Shown piece by piece: positions 49,601 to 59,436 of a DNA stretch of 64,000 nucleotides (its first letter is position 1; each line of letters starts with the position of its first letter). The position numbers were made by a program, and so were the translations under genes. Origin of the DNA: an uncultured Pelagibacteraceae bacterium (GTDB lineage Bacteria; Pseudomonadota; Alphaproteobacteria; Pelagibacterales; Pelagibacteraceae); contig CACCZY010000001.1 in assembly GCA_902550635.1 (NCBI GenBank), forward strand, positions 1 through 64,000. Direction: 5' to 3'. Under the pieces are notes generated by a model. It made no database searches. It was not told the origin of the DNA and saw nothing but the letters and a program-made list of their open reading frames with translations.

Positions 49601-49675
49601 TGGTGGCTTTGGTTGGAATCGCACCAACGACACATACCTTTTCAGGGTACTGCTCTACTACTGAGCTACAAAGCC
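49601..49675 (-). tRNA. tRNA-Phe (GAA), CCA encoded
   Basis: GGCTTTGTAGCTCAGTAGTAGAGCAGTACCCTGAAAAGGTATGTGTCGTTGGTGCGATTCCAACCAAAGCCACCA; loop CTGAAAA. Confidence 0.95.
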
Positions 49676-49681
49676 TTATAT

Positions 49682-49900
49682 TTAGTACCTAAAAACAATT
49701 CTTCCTTTTGTTAAATCATAAGGTGTTACTTCAACAGTAACATTATCTCCTTGCAAGACTCTAATTCTATTTTTTCTCAATTTTCCTGCTGTGTGGGCTA
49801 TAACAATTTTATTATTACCCTCCAATTGTACACGGAACATAGCATTAGGCAGCAAATCAATAACCTTTCCTTTAAATTCAAGTAAGTCTTGTTTTGACAA
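49682..49900 (-). CDS. infA: Translation initiation factor IF-1
   Basis: [59 protein letters not shown]. Confidence 0.98.
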   Translation of the reverse strand: MSKQDLLEFKGKVIDLLPNAMFRVQLEGNNKIVIAHTAGKLRKNRIRVLQGDNVTVEVTPYDLTKGRIVFRY

Positions 49901-49905
49901 AATTA

Positions 49906-51168
49906 TTATCTCCTCATTCTCGATTTTATACTTTCGGCATGGCCATATAAATTTTCATACTCGGCAAGATTTATAGCTTGCTTACCAATAACTTCAATCC
50001 CTTTTTTTGATAATCTTATTTGGCTTATTTTTTTATAAAATTCACTTACATTAAGTCCTGAAGAAAATTTTGCTGATCCTAAAGTTGGTAGAACGTGGTT
50101 TGTGCCTGCTGTATAGTCAGTCACTGCCATTGCAGAATATCTTCCAATACATATACTTCCCGCATTAACAATTTTTTTTAAGTATTTATTTGGTTTTTTA
50201 ACATTAATTTCTAAATGTTCAGGTGAAATTAAATTTATTATTTCCGGAATCTTTTTATCCTCATTAACGTAAATTATTAAACCATTTTTTCTTAAACTTT
50301 TTGATGCAATGAATTTTCTAGGTATTTTTTTTAGTATAATATTAATTCTTTTTATTACTTTTTTAATTAATAATTTGTCCTTAGTTAGTAAAATACATTG
50401 TGAGTTTTCATCATGTTCTGCTTGCCCAATTAATGACGTTGATATTTCATTTATATTTGTATTTCGATCTGCAACTACGCAAATTTCACTAGGCCCTGCT
50501 ATCATGCTCTCTATTCCTATTTCGCCAAACAAAGAAAGTTTGGCTTGGGATACAAATTTATTACCTGGACCTACAATCTTATCAACGTTTTGTATATAAC
50601 TTAAACTTGCTATTGCCTGAGCTCCTCCCATTGAGAAAATTTCTTTTATTCCTAACTTTCTTGCAACATACATAACTGCAGAATTTAATTTTCCATCAAC
50701 TCTTGGGTTTGCCAATACGATTCTTTTAACCTTTGCAATTTTTGCCGGAATTGCATTCATTAATAAAGAACTTGGTAAATTAGATGGAACATATATACCA
50801 ACTGAATTTAATGGAATAATTTTGTATTCTAATAGATTTTTATACTTATCAAAATACCTTACATTTTTCATTTTTTGTTTAATATGAAAATTAAAAATTC
50901 TTTTGTATGCAAAATCCAAGGAAGATTTAATTTTTGGACTTAGTTTTTTTATAGATTGAGTAATTTCTTTAGAATTTACTCTAATTCTTGAATTTTTACT
51001 ATATTTCTTTTCATATTTTATTAATGCCTTAATTTTATTTTTTTTAACATCATTTAATATTTTTTTTACAACAAAGTTATTAGATCTGGTTTTGAGTCTT
51101 CTATAATTTAAAAATTTATTTATATTTAATAAATAATTCCTGTTGCTTGTGTTTAATATTTTAATCAT
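49906..51168 (-). CDS. hisD: Histidinol dehydrogenase
   Basis: [55 protein letters not shown]. Confidence 0.97.
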   Translation of the reverse strand: MIKILNTSNRNYLLNINKFLNYRRLKTRSNNFVVKKILNDVKKNKIKALIKYEKKYSKNSRIRVNSKEITQSIKKLSPKIKSSLDFAYKRIFNFHIKQKMKNVRYFDKYKNLLEYKIIPLNSVGIYVPSNLPSSLLMNAIPAKIAKVKRIVLANPRVDGKLNSAVMYVARKLGIKEIFSMGGAQAIASLSYIQNVDKIVGPGNKFVSQAKLSLFGEIGIESMIAGPSEICVVADRNTNINEISTSLIGQAEHDENSQCILLTKDKLLIKKVIKRINIILKKIPRKFIASKSLRKNGLIIYVNEDKKIPEIINLISPEHLEINVKKPNKYLKKIVNAGSICIGRYSAMAVTDYTAGTNHVLPTLGSAKFSSGLNVSEFYKKISQIRLSKKGIEVIGKQAINLAEYENLYGHAESIKSRMRR

Positions 51169-51553
51169 TTATCTGTTTTAAATCTTCTAATGTTGCCTCA
51201 ATAATTTCTGCGGAGAGATTTATAATTGCATTATTTGAAAATAACAGTGTTATTTCATAATTTTTTTTTACTTTAAAAAGCTTAATTGCTATTAATTTAA
51301 GCAATATTTTATCATCTTTTTGATTTATATTTTTTGATTTTGACGAATCAATAAATTCAAATTTTAATATACTGCTAATTTTTTGATTTTTTTTATCTTG
51401 ATTAACTCTTTCAAGCAAAATTAAAAAAATTTTATTTTTTTTTAAATATTTAATATTATTGATTTTTACACTAGAGTTAGAACAATAAGCCGAAATAAAT
51501 TGTAAATCATCAGAAGAACGAGCTATAATTTTTTTAAAAAATTTATTTCTCAT
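51161..51553 (-). CDS. DUF2948-like protein
   Basis: ARSSDDLQFISAYCSNSSVKI; position between murA and hisD. Confidence 0.7.
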   Translation of the reverse strand: MRNKFFKKIIARSSDDLQFISAYCSNSSVKINNIKYLKKNKIFLILLERVNQDKKNQKISSILKFEFIDSSKSKNINQKDDKILLKLIAIKLFKVKKNYEITLLFSNNAIINLSAEIIEATLEDLKQIND

Positions 51554-52812
51554 TAACGTATTTTTTTTATATCTACTCCTATTTTCTTTAATTTTTTATC
51601 TAAATTTTCATATCCACGAGAAAGATGATAAATTCTATGAATAATTGATTTACCTTTAGCAGCAATTGCCGCCAATACTAATGCTACGGAAGCTCTTAAG
51701 TCACTGCTCATTAATTCAGCTCCTTCAAAATTAGCTCCTCCTAGAATTATTGCTTTTTTATTCCTAACTATAATGTTAGCGCCTAACCTTCTTAGTTCAG
51801 CACAATGCAAATACCTGTTCTCAAAAATGTTTTCTTTAATAATTGATCTCCCTTTTGCTTTACATAACAATACCATAAACTGCGCTTGTAGATCAGTAGA
51901 AAAACCTGGATATTCTTTTGTACTTAACAATTTTAAATTTTTTATTTTTTTTGAACCTTTGACTATAATTTTATTTTTTTTAGTTTTAATTTCTGCACCA
52001 ATTTTTTTTAGCAAGTTAATTTCAGTATTAATTATTTCTGGTTTCAAACCACACACTTCTAAATTACCCTGAGTTAATGCAGATGCTATACAAAACGTTC
52101 CAGCTTCAATTCTGTCTCCCATTACAGAATAGCTAGTTGAATCTAAAGATTTCACGCCGTAAATTTCTAAAGTTCTTTTTCCAGTCCATTTAATTTTTGC
52201 TCCTGCTGATTTAAGAAAATTGACTAAATCTTTTATCTCAGGTTCTATTGCACAGTTTTTTAAAATAGTTTTCCCATTAGCTAATGTTGCTGCCATTATT
52301 AAATTTTCTGTTGCTCCAACAGAAATTTTTGGAAATTTAATTTTTGAACCTATTATTTTTTTTGCATTTGCATGAACATATCCTTTTTTAATTTTATAAT
52401 TCATTTTTAATTTTTTTAACCCTGATAAATGATAATTTATTGGTCTGACACCTATCTGACAGCCTCCTGGCATACTTACAGTAGCCAAACCATACCTTGA
52501 TATTAAAGGACCAAGAACTAATATTCCTGCACGCATTGTTTTGACATGAGAATAAGAAGCAAAAAAATTTTTAATTTTGTAATTTTTAATTTTTACTATG
52601 CGTTTATTTTGTGAAAAAGATATTTTTGAACCTAATGATCTAAGTAGATTAATCATTGTTTCAATATCTTTAACTTTTGGTAAATTTTTAATCTTAACTG
52701 TTTTATTAAATAAAAGTGTTGATGCTAAAATTGGCAAAGCCGCATTTTTGCTACCTGAAACACTAACCACTCCTTTGACCTTGCAAGGTCCTTTGATAAC
52801 AAACTTTTCCAT
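51553..52812 (-). CDS. murA: UDP-N-acetylglucosamine 1-carboxyvinyltransferase
   Basis: VSGSKNAALPILASTLL, MPGGCQIGVRPINYHLSGL, SSDLRASVALVLAAIAA. Confidence 0.97.
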   Translation of the reverse strand: MEKFVIKGPCKVKGVVSVSGSKNAALPILASTLLFNKTVKIKNLPKVKDIETMINLLRSLGSKISFSQNKRIVKIKNYKIKNFFASYSHVKTMRAGILVLGPLISRYGLATVSMPGGCQIGVRPINYHLSGLKKLKMNYKIKKGYVHANAKKIIGSKIKFPKISVGATENLIMAATLANGKTILKNCAIEPEIKDLVNFLKSAGAKIKWTGKRTLEIYGVKSLDSTSYSVMGDRIEAGTFCIASALTQGNLEVCGLKPEIINTEINLLKKIGAEIKTKKNKIIVKGSKKIKNLKLLSTKEYPGFSTDLQAQFMVLLCKAKGRSIIKENIFENRYLHCAELRRLGANIIVRNKKAIILGGANFEGAELMSSDLRASVALVLAAIAAKGKSIIHRIYHLSRGYENLDKKLKKIGVDIKKIR

Positions 52813-52814
52813 GG

Positions 52815-53372
52815 TTATTTAATTTTTGCTAGTGTTACACCTTTTTGACCTTGGTATTTACCACCTCTAGACTTATAACTTGTTTCTGGTTGTTCATTCC
52901 CTTTTAAAAATAAAAATTGTGCACACCCCTCTCCTGAATAAATTTTAGCAGGATTTGGTGTTGTGTTAGAAAATTCTAATGTTATGTGACCTTCAAACTC
53001 ATTTTCAATTGGAGTTACATTAATCACAATACCACATCTTGCATAAGTACTTTTGCCAACACAAATACACAAAATATCTCTGGGTATTTTAAAAAATTCA
53101 ATTGTCCTTCCTAAAACAAAAGAATTTGGTGGAATTATACATTCTGATCCTTTTCTATCCACAAAATTTGATTCACTAAAATTCTTTGGATCTACAATTG
53201 ATGAATTAACATTAGTAAAAATTTTAAACTCATCTGCTACTCGTACATCATAACCAAAAGAACTCAGTCCATAGGATATTTTTCCAGATGAGACTTGTTT
53301 TTCCACAAATGGATCTATCATACCATGTTCCAAAGACATTTTTTTAATCCATTTATCAGATTGAATACTCAT
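52815..53372 (-). CDS. dcd: dCTP deaminase
   Basis: [50 protein letters not shown]. Confidence 0.96.
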   Translation of the reverse strand: MSIQSDKWIKKMSLEHGMIDPFVEKQVSSGKISYGLSSFGYDVRVADEFKIFTNVNSSIVDPKNFSESNFVDRKGSECIIPPNSFVLGRTIEFFKIPRDILCICVGKSTYARCGIVINVTPIENEFEGHITLEFSNTTPNPAKIYSGEGCAQFLFLKGNEQPETSYKSRGGKYQGQKGVTLAKIK

Positions 53373-53476
53373 TTAATAACTTTATTTTTTTTAATTTTTT
53401 TTTGAAAAATTTTTCTTTTTTTTAAATTTTTTTTTAAAGCAATCTCAAGCCTATTTTTTTTATGTTTATTATCCAT
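53369..53476 (-). CDS. 35-aa basic small protein overlapping dcd by ATGA
   Basis: Below the ORF-track cutoff: [35 protein letters not shown]; its TGA overlaps the dcd ATG (ATGA). Confidence 0.6.
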   Translation of the reverse strand: MDNKHKKNRLEIALKKNLKKRKIFQKKIKKNKVIK

Positions 53477-53482
53477 TTTAAA

Positions 53483-53680
53483 TTATTTTTCTGGATTTGT
53501 AAGATCATCGAGAGTTAATGGCTTAGAGGTATCTCTTTGATCTACTTTAGATTTTTTTTCTTCCGGACTTAATTTCGCTGCTCTTTTCGCTCTTCTTTCA
53601 GCAAGCTTTTTTTCTCTTTTAGCTTGCTTCTCCATAGCTTTCATTCCTCTAGTAGATTTATAATCGTAGTGAATACCCAT
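53483..53680 (-). CDS. Small highly charged protein (65 aa)
   Basis: MGIHYDYKSTRGMKAMEKQAKREKKLAERRAKRAAKLSPEEKKSKVDQRDTSKPLTLDDLTNPEK; intact ORF in a co-directional gene run. Confidence 0.7.
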   Translation of the reverse strand: MGIHYDYKSTRGMKAMEKQAKREKKLAERRAKRAAKLSPEEKKSKVDQRDTSKPLTLDDLTNPEK

Positions 53681-53773
53681 AATTTACCCTTCAAACTTAT
53701 AAAACATTTTGAAAAAAAATTAAGGCAATAATTTGTAAATTATTAATTTATACACTAATCTTGTATTTTTTTT

Positions 53774-53849
53774 GCCCAGATAGCTCAGTTGGAAGAGCAT
53801 TTGCATGGTAGGCAAAAGGTCAGCAGTTCGATCCTGCTTCTGGGCACCA
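53774..53849 (+). tRNA. tRNA-Thr (GGT), CCA encoded
   Basis: GCCCAGATAGCTCAGTTGGAAGAGCATTTGCATGGTAGGCAAAAGGTCAGCAGTTCGATCCTGCTTCTGGGCACCA; loop ATGGTAG. Confidence 0.95.
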
Positions 53850-54560
53850 TTATTTTTTAAAAAAAATTTTTTTTGTAAAATATGCTAACAAAAAAATTAT
53901 AATAAATGAAATTATAGGATAGTAAATATTGGGAGAGCTGAGTATTTGGTAAAATGTTGGTTTATTTAAATTATTACTTATAATTTTTTCTATTCCGGAA
54001 CCCATAGAAACCATTATAAAAATCTGTGGCAATATACCAAAAAAAGTTCCAAAAAAGTAATTTTTAATCTTTATATTAAATAACGTTGGTAGAATGTTTG
54101 CTATAAAAAAAGGTATTCCTCCAACAAATCTGTAAATAAAAAAATATAAAAACTCTTGTTTCTTAAATTTTTCTATTAAATAAATATATTTTAAAGAAAA
54201 CTTTTTTTTAATAAAATCTTTAAAAAAAAAACTGGCAATCAAGTAAAGCATTAATGCGCCTATGCTTAAAGAAAATGTAGCAATAATAGTACCCAGCCAT
54301 TTTCCAAAAATATAACCACTAAGTAATGCAACTGGGCTTCCAAAACCAAGAAGTAAAACCCAAATAACAATAAATAATATTGTTAATAAAATTGAAATAA
54401 ATAAATTAGAATTTTTTAAACTTAAAATAAATTGACTATTAGTTTTAATAAAATCATAGTCTGTTATTTCATTTAATGAAAAATTCATCAAAAAAACCAT
54501 TAAAAATGTTAAAACTAAACACAAATATGTGATTCCTAAAACAATTTTTATTTTTTCCAT
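53850..54560 (-). CDS. TVP38/TMEM64 family membrane protein
   Basis: [62 protein letters not shown]. Confidence 0.88.
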   Translation of the reverse strand: MEKIKIVLGITYLCLVLTFLMVFLMNFSLNEITDYDFIKTNSQFILSLKNSNLFISILLTILFIVIWVLLLGFGSPVALLSGYIFGKWLGTIIATFSLSIGALMLYLIASFFFKDFIKKKFSLKYIYLIEKFKKQEFLYFFIYRFVGGIPFFIANILPTLFNIKIKNYFFGTFFGILPQIFIMVSMGSGIEKIISNNLNKPTFYQILSSPNIYYPIISFIIIFLLAYFTKKIFFKK

Positions 54561-54646
54561 TTAAAACAATTTATTTAAATTTTCTGTACTTTTCACTTCA
54601 TTTTTTCTATATATACAAAACTTTAACAACAATTAATAAAGTATTT

Positions 54647-54781
54647 ATGAAAAGAACTTATCAACCATCAAAAATTGTGAGGTCAAGGCGTCATGGATTT
54701 AGATCTAAAATGAGAACTAAAGGTGGTAGAAAATTAATAAAAAGAAGAAGAGCTAAAGGAAGAAAAAAATTAACAGTTTAA
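54647..54781 (+). CDS. rpmH: 50S ribosomal protein L34
   Basis: Absent from track (44 aa): [44 protein letters not shown]. Confidence 0.98.
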   Translation: MKRTYQPSKIVRSRRHGFRSKMRTKGGRKLIKRRRAKGRKKLTV

Positions 54782-55122
54782 TGAAAAATAAGATTTTGAG
54801 TCTTTCAAAAAATGAAGATTTTAAATCTCTTCTTTCTGGAAAAAAATATTCTAATAAATATTTAACAATTTTTTTTAAAAATATACCTGGTAAAAGTAAT
54901 AAAAAATTAAATATAAGTTTTATAACAAAGAAAAAAATTGGAAATGCTGTCAAAAGAAATAAAATTAAAAGAAGATTAAGAAATATAATGAATGATGCAT
55001 TAAAAAACCTTAGTATAAATCTCAATTATTCTTATTTATTTATTGCAAAAAAAAGTCTTTTAGAAGAAAAATATGGAAAAATAAAAGAAACACTTTTTAT
55101 CGAATTAAATAAAATTAAATAA
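54781..55122 (+). CDS. rnpA: Ribonuclease P protein component
   Basis: FITKKKIGNAVKRNKIKRRLRNIM; directly follows rpmH. Confidence 0.95.
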   Translation: MKNKILSLSKNEDFKSLLSGKKYSNKYLTIFFKNIPGKSNKKLNISFITKKKIGNAVKRNKIKRRLRNIMNDALKNLSINLNYSYLFIAKKSLLEEKYGKIKETLFIELNKIK

Positions 55123-55125
55123 ATT

Positions 55126-55365
55126 ATGAAACCTTTAACATTTTTATTAATAATTATAATTAAATTATATCAATTGTTACTTTCTCCGTTAATTGGAAAT
55201 AATTGTAGATATTTACCAACCTGTTCAAATTATTTTATTGATTCTTTAAAAGAATTTGGATTTTTTAAAGGAATTTTTATCGGATCAAAAAGAATTCTCT
55301 CTTGTCATCCATTTAAATTGTTAGGTGGTGGCGAAGGTTTTGATCCAATTAAAAAAAGGAAATAA
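55126..55365 (+). CDS. yidD: Membrane protein insertion efficiency factor YidD
   Basis: YQLLLSPLIGNNCRYLPTCSNYFIDSLKEFG...RILSCHPF. Confidence 0.96.
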   Translation: MKPLTFLLIIIIKLYQLLLSPLIGNNCRYLPTCSNYFIDSLKEFGFFKGIFIGSKRILSCHPFKLLGGGEGFDPIKKRK

Positions 55366-55368
55366 TTA

Positions 55369-57051
55369 ATGGAAACAAAAAATATAATTGCAGCTATATC
55401 CTTAAGTGCAGCAGTTATAATACTATATAGCCTCTTTTTTGCACCAAGCCAAGATGAGCTTAATAAATTAAGAGTTGAAAAAGAGAAAGATAAAATAGTT
55501 AAAAATTCTGAAGCACCAAGTTTGGATAATGAAAATAATATATCTACAATTAGCAGAAGTGATGCAATACAAGAAGTTCAAAGAATAAATTTTGAAAACA
55601 AAAATCTCTTAGGATCAATATCATTAACTGGAAGTACAATAGATGATTTAACTTTTAAAAATTATTCTAAAATTTTAAATGGTAAAGAAAAAGTAACTTT
55701 ATTAAATCCTAGAAAAGTTAAAAATGGTTATTATATTGAAACTGGTTGGGTAACAAATGATAAAAATATCGATTTACCTAATTCTAAAACAAATTGGAAA
55801 GTTGAAGGTAATAAAAAACTTTCGCCCAATAATCCTGTAAAAATATTTTGGATTAATCAACAAGAAATTAAATTTGAAAAAAAGATTAGTTTAGATGAAC
55901 AGTTTCTTTTTACTGTAGAACAAAGCATAACTAATAACACAGATAAAAAGTATGATTTTTATACTTATGCTCAAATAATTAGAAATACAGCGCCAGAAGT
56001 TACTAACTTCTATATTTTACACGAAGGAATGCTTGGAGTTTTTGAAGATCAACTAGTAGAAGAAGATTACGATGACATTGAAGAAAAAAAATACTCTTAC
56101 AATGCTACTTCTGGATGGCTCGGAATTACTGACAAATATTGGCTAGCAAGTTTAATCCCAGAAAAAAGTAAAAGTTTTAGAGCAGATTTTGATTACAAAA
56201 ATAAGTTTAGAGCTAGTTTTATTGAAACTGAACCATTAGAAGCGAACAAAAAAGAAAAAATAACCAATGAAATAAATATCATTGTCGCTGCTAAAGAAGT
56301 GAATGTCATTGATGGTTATGCTGAAAAATTAAAAATTAGCAAATACGATCTAGCTATTGATTGGGGTTGGTTTTATTTTATAGTTAAACCTTTATTTTTT
56401 GCAATTGACTACTTTTTCAAACTGACAGGAAATTTTGGTATCGCAATAGTTTTAATTACAATATGTGTTCGAGTGGTTTTTTTTCCATTAGCTAACTATT
56501 CTTTTAGATCAATGGCTAAAATGAAAATATTACAGCCAGAAATGGCAAGACTAAAAGAACTTCACAAAAATGATAAAATGAAACTACAACAAGAAATTAT
56601 GTCGCTTTATAAAAAAGAAAAGGTCAATCCTTTGTCTGGCTGTCTTCCTATATTAATCCAAATACCTTTTTTCTTTGCAATCTATAAAATGTTATTTGTT
56701 ACAATTGAAATGAGACATCAACCTTTTTTTGGTTGGATAAAAGATTTATCTGAAAAAGATCCAACATCCATTTTTAATTTATTTGGAATTATTCCCTGGG
56801 ATCCTCCGTCTTTTTTAGTTATTGGAGCTTGGCCTTGCTTAATGGGCCTAACAATGTACTTTCAGCAAAAATTAAATCCTGCGCCACCAGATCCTATCCA
56901 GCAAAAAATTTTTATGTTTTTTCCTTTATTTTTGACAGTAATACTAGCTCCTTTCCCTTCAGGTCTAGTAATTTATTGGACAGTTAATAATATACTTACA
57001 ATGGCCCAACAAGTTGTCATAATGAAGAGAACAACAGTAAAAACTAAATAA
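55369..57051 (+). CDS. yidC: Membrane protein insertase YidC
   Basis: FGIAIVLITICVRVVFFPLANYSFRSMAKMK; NPLSGCLPILIQIPFFFAIYKML. Confidence 0.97.
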   Translation: METKNIIAAISLSAAVIILYSLFFAPSQDELNKLRVEKEKDKIVKNSEAPSLDNENNISTISRSDAIQEVQRINFENKNLLGSISLTGSTIDDLTFKNYSKILNGKEKVTLLNPRKVKNGYYIETGWVTNDKNIDLPNSKTNWKVEGNKKLSPNNPVKIFWINQQEIKFEKKISLDEQFLFTVEQSITNNTDKKYDFYTYAQIIRNTAPEVTNFYILHEGMLGVFEDQLVEEDYDDIEEKKYSYNATSGWLGITDKYWLASLIPEKSKSFRADFDYKNKFRASFIETEPLEANKKEKITNEINIIVAAKEVNVIDGYAEKLKISKYDLAIDWGWFYFIVKPLFFAIDYFFKLTGNFGIAIVLITICVRVVFFPLANYSFRSMAKMKILQPEMARLKELHKNDKMKLQQEIMSLYKKEKVNPLSGCLPILIQIPFFFAIYKMLFVTIEMRHQPFFGWIKDLSEKDPTSIFNLFGIIPWDPPSFLVIGAWPCLMGLTMYFQQKLNPAPPDPIQQKIFMFFPLFLTVILAPFPSGLVIYWTVNNILTMAQQVVIMKRTTVKTK

Positions 57052-57065
57052 ATAAATACTTCAAA

Positions 57066-57911
57066 ATGGATTTAGAAAAAATACTTCCTGCTGATGGTCC
57101 AAATATTAAAAAAATTCAAAAATACATTAATAAGTACAAAGGTGAGATAATCGTTATAAAATGTGGAGGTTCTGTTTTAACCAATCAAAAATTATTTGAA
57201 CAATTTATTGAAGATGTTTCAATCCTAAATAAATTAAATCTTAGTATTTGTTTAATACATGGTGGTGGAGTTTTAATAAGTAAAAAATTAAAAGAAAAAA
57301 ATATACAAAATAAATTTATAAATGGTTTAAGAATTACAAATGAAGAAACTATAAAAGTTGTTGAGGAAGCGCTAATAGAATTAAATTTAGAAATAATTAA
57401 TAATTTAAAAAAAAGAAATTGCATTGCTCAATCAATTGCAGCAAAAAAAAAATTAATTATTGTAGACCCAAAAAATAAGGAATTAGGTTTTGTAGGTAAC
57501 CCTAAATACGTAAATAAAGATGTTTTAATAAAAATTTTAGAAAAAAATGAAGTTCCAGTAATCATACCTATGGGAATAGGAAAAGATGAAAAAACATACA
57601 ATATTAATGCTGACATAGCCGCTGGCTCTATAGCAAAAAATCTAAAATCAAGAAGACTTCTTTTGATGACTGATGTTGATGGAGTTTTGGACAAAGATAA
57701 ATTATTAATTCCAGAAATAAATTCTGAAAAAGCAAAAAAAATGATTGATCAAGGTACAATAAATGGGGGAATGATCCCAAAAATAAATACTTGTATAGAT
57801 GTTGTTAACAATGGTGTTACAGGAGTTGTAATTGTAGATGGAAGAAAAACTCATTCAATTTTGTTTGAACTATTTTCAGATGAAGGTTCTGGAACTCTAA
57901 TTAGAAAATAA
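57066..57911 (+). CDS. argB: Acetylglutamate kinase
   Basis: IVIKCGGSVL, LIHGGGVLISKKL, NINADIAAGSIAKNL, GGMIPKINTCIDVV. Confidence 0.96.
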   Translation: MDLEKILPADGPNIKKIQKYINKYKGEIIVIKCGGSVLTNQKLFEQFIEDVSILNKLNLSICLIHGGGVLISKKLKEKNIQNKFINGLRITNEETIKVVEEALIELNLEIINNLKKRNCIAQSIAAKKKLIIVDPKNKELGFVGNPKYVNKDVLIKILEKNEVPVIIPMGIGKDEKTYNINADIAAGSIAKNLKSRRLLLMTDVDGVLDKDKLLIPEINSEKAKKMIDQGTINGGMIPKINTCIDVVNNGVTGVVIVDGRKTHSILFELFSDEGSGTLIRK

Positions 57912-58597
57912 TGGATCTCAAAAATATAAAATATATTATTTTAGATATGGATGGTTGCTGCTACCATCCAAGGTATTTGAAGACTTTATTTGGACAAGTA
58001 AGTTCACGAATGACTGATTTTATTTCACTTAAACTTGAAATTGAAAAAACAAAAGCAAAACAAATTCAACAAGAATATTTTTATAAGTATGATACTTCCT
58101 TAAATGGATTAATGAAGAATTACCCAAAATTAATTGATCCTTATGAATTTCTTAAATATGTGCACAATATTAACTACGATTGCCTTAAAAAAGATATCGA
58201 CCTTAGAGAAGAACTTTTAAAATTAGATGTGAAAACTTATTGTGCAACTAATGGAAGCAAAGAACATGCAATTAATTGTATGAAAAAAATAGGAATTGAG
58301 GATTTATTTGAAGGTAAAATTATGGATATAGTAGATTTTAATTTTAAACCAAAACCAAACCCTGATTCACTTAATTTAATGTGTAAAAAATTTCAAATTC
58401 CAACCAATGAAGAAACTGTCTATATAGAAGATATAGCAAAAAATCTATCTTCAGAGACTGCAAAAGACATGATAAAAGTTTGGTTTGTCAATGACCAACC
58501 TATTAATGATATGGACAAATATAAACATCTAATTCAATATAAAATTGATAATCTTGCTTTATTTTTAAAAAAAATAAGGTTATTAAAAGAGGAATAA
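57911..58597 (+). CDS. HAD-family pyrimidine 5'-nucleotidase-like
   Basis: YIILDMDGCCYHPRYL; EYFYKYDTSLNGLMKNY; YCATNGSKEHA. Confidence 0.85.
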   Translation: MDLKNIKYIILDMDGCCYHPRYLKTLFGQVSSRMTDFISLKLEIEKTKAKQIQQEYFYKYDTSLNGLMKNYPKLIDPYEFLKYVHNINYDCLKKDIDLREELLKLDVKTYCATNGSKEHAINCMKKIGIEDLFEGKIMDIVDFNFKPKPNPDSLNLMCKKFQIPTNEETVYIEDIAKNLSSETAKDMIKVWFVNDQPINDMDKYKHLIQYKIDNLALFLKKIRLLKEE

Positions 58598-58601
58598 TAT
58601 T

Positions 58602-59432
58602 ATGAGTAATATTGAAAAAATTATTAATGATGCCTGGGAAAATAAGGATCAAGTAAATCAAAATTCAGATAAGAATTTAAAAGATACAATCAACCAAATT
58701 ATTGATGAATTAGATAGTGGCAAAGTAAGAGTTGCAGAAAAAAAAAATGGTGAATGGATTACTCTTCAACATATAAAAAAAGCCATAATGCTTAGTTTTA
58801 AAATTTATCCAATGGAAAATTTAAGTGGTCCATATAGTAGTTGGTATGATAAAGCACATTTATTAAAGGGCAAAACAGCTGGATGGACTAAACAAGATCA
58901 CGAAAAAGCTGGATTTAGAATGGTTCCAAATTCTCCAGTAAGAAGGGGATCGTTCATTGGAAAAAATGTTGTCTTGATGCCATGTTATGTGAACATTGGT
59001 GCTTATATTGACGAAGGTACTATGATTGATACATTTGCAAGAGCTGGTAGTTGTTGTCAAATTGGAAAAAACTGTCACATTTCTGCTGGTACAGGCATAG
59101 GTGGAGTTTTAGAACCTGCACAAGCCTTACCAACAATTATAGAAGATAATGTATTTCTTGGAGCAATGTCCGAAGTAGTTGAAGGAGTTATAGTAGGAGA
59201 AGGCTCTGTCTTAAGTATGGGAATGTATATTGGACAATCCACAAAGATTGTTAACAGAAAAAGTGGAGAAATAACTTATGGAAAAATACCTCCATATTCA
59301 GTAGTTGTACCGGGTTCTTTGCCAGATAAAAACAATCCTTCTGCGCCGTCATTGTCTTGCGCCGTAATTATTAAACAAGTTGATGAAAAAACAAGATCTA
59401 AAACATCAATAAACGACTTATTAAGAGAATAA
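58602..59432 (+). CDS. dapD: 2,3,4,5-tetrahydropyridine-2,6-dicarboxylate N-succinyltransferase
   Basis: PNSPVRRGSFIGKNVVLMPCYVNIGAYIDEGTMIDTFARAGSCCQIGKNCHISAG. Confidence 0.97.
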   Translation: MSNIEKIINDAWENKDQVNQNSDKNLKDTINQIIDELDSGKVRVAEKKNGEWITLQHIKKAIMLSFKIYPMENLSGPYSSWYDKAHLLKGKTAGWTKQDHEKAGFRMVPNSPVRRGSFIGKNVVLMPCYVNIGAYIDEGTMIDTFARAGSCCQIGKNCHISAGTGIGGVLEPAQALPTIIEDNVFLGAMSEVVEGVIVGEGSVLSMGMYIGQSTKIVNRKSGEITYGKIPPYSVVVPGSLPDKNNPSAPSLSCAVIIKQVDEKTRSKTSINDLLRE

Positions 59433-59436
59433 ATTA

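Noticed and set aside
53401-53440. Initially suspected A9 frameshift in the small gene upstream of dcd
   Set aside because: Base-by-base rereading shows the frame TTA AAA AAA AAT TTA AAA AAA AGA is intact; no shift needed.
54753-55025. Minus-strand 90-aa ORF antisense to rnpA
   Set aside because: Leu/Phe-rich shadow of the lysine-rich rnpA sequence.
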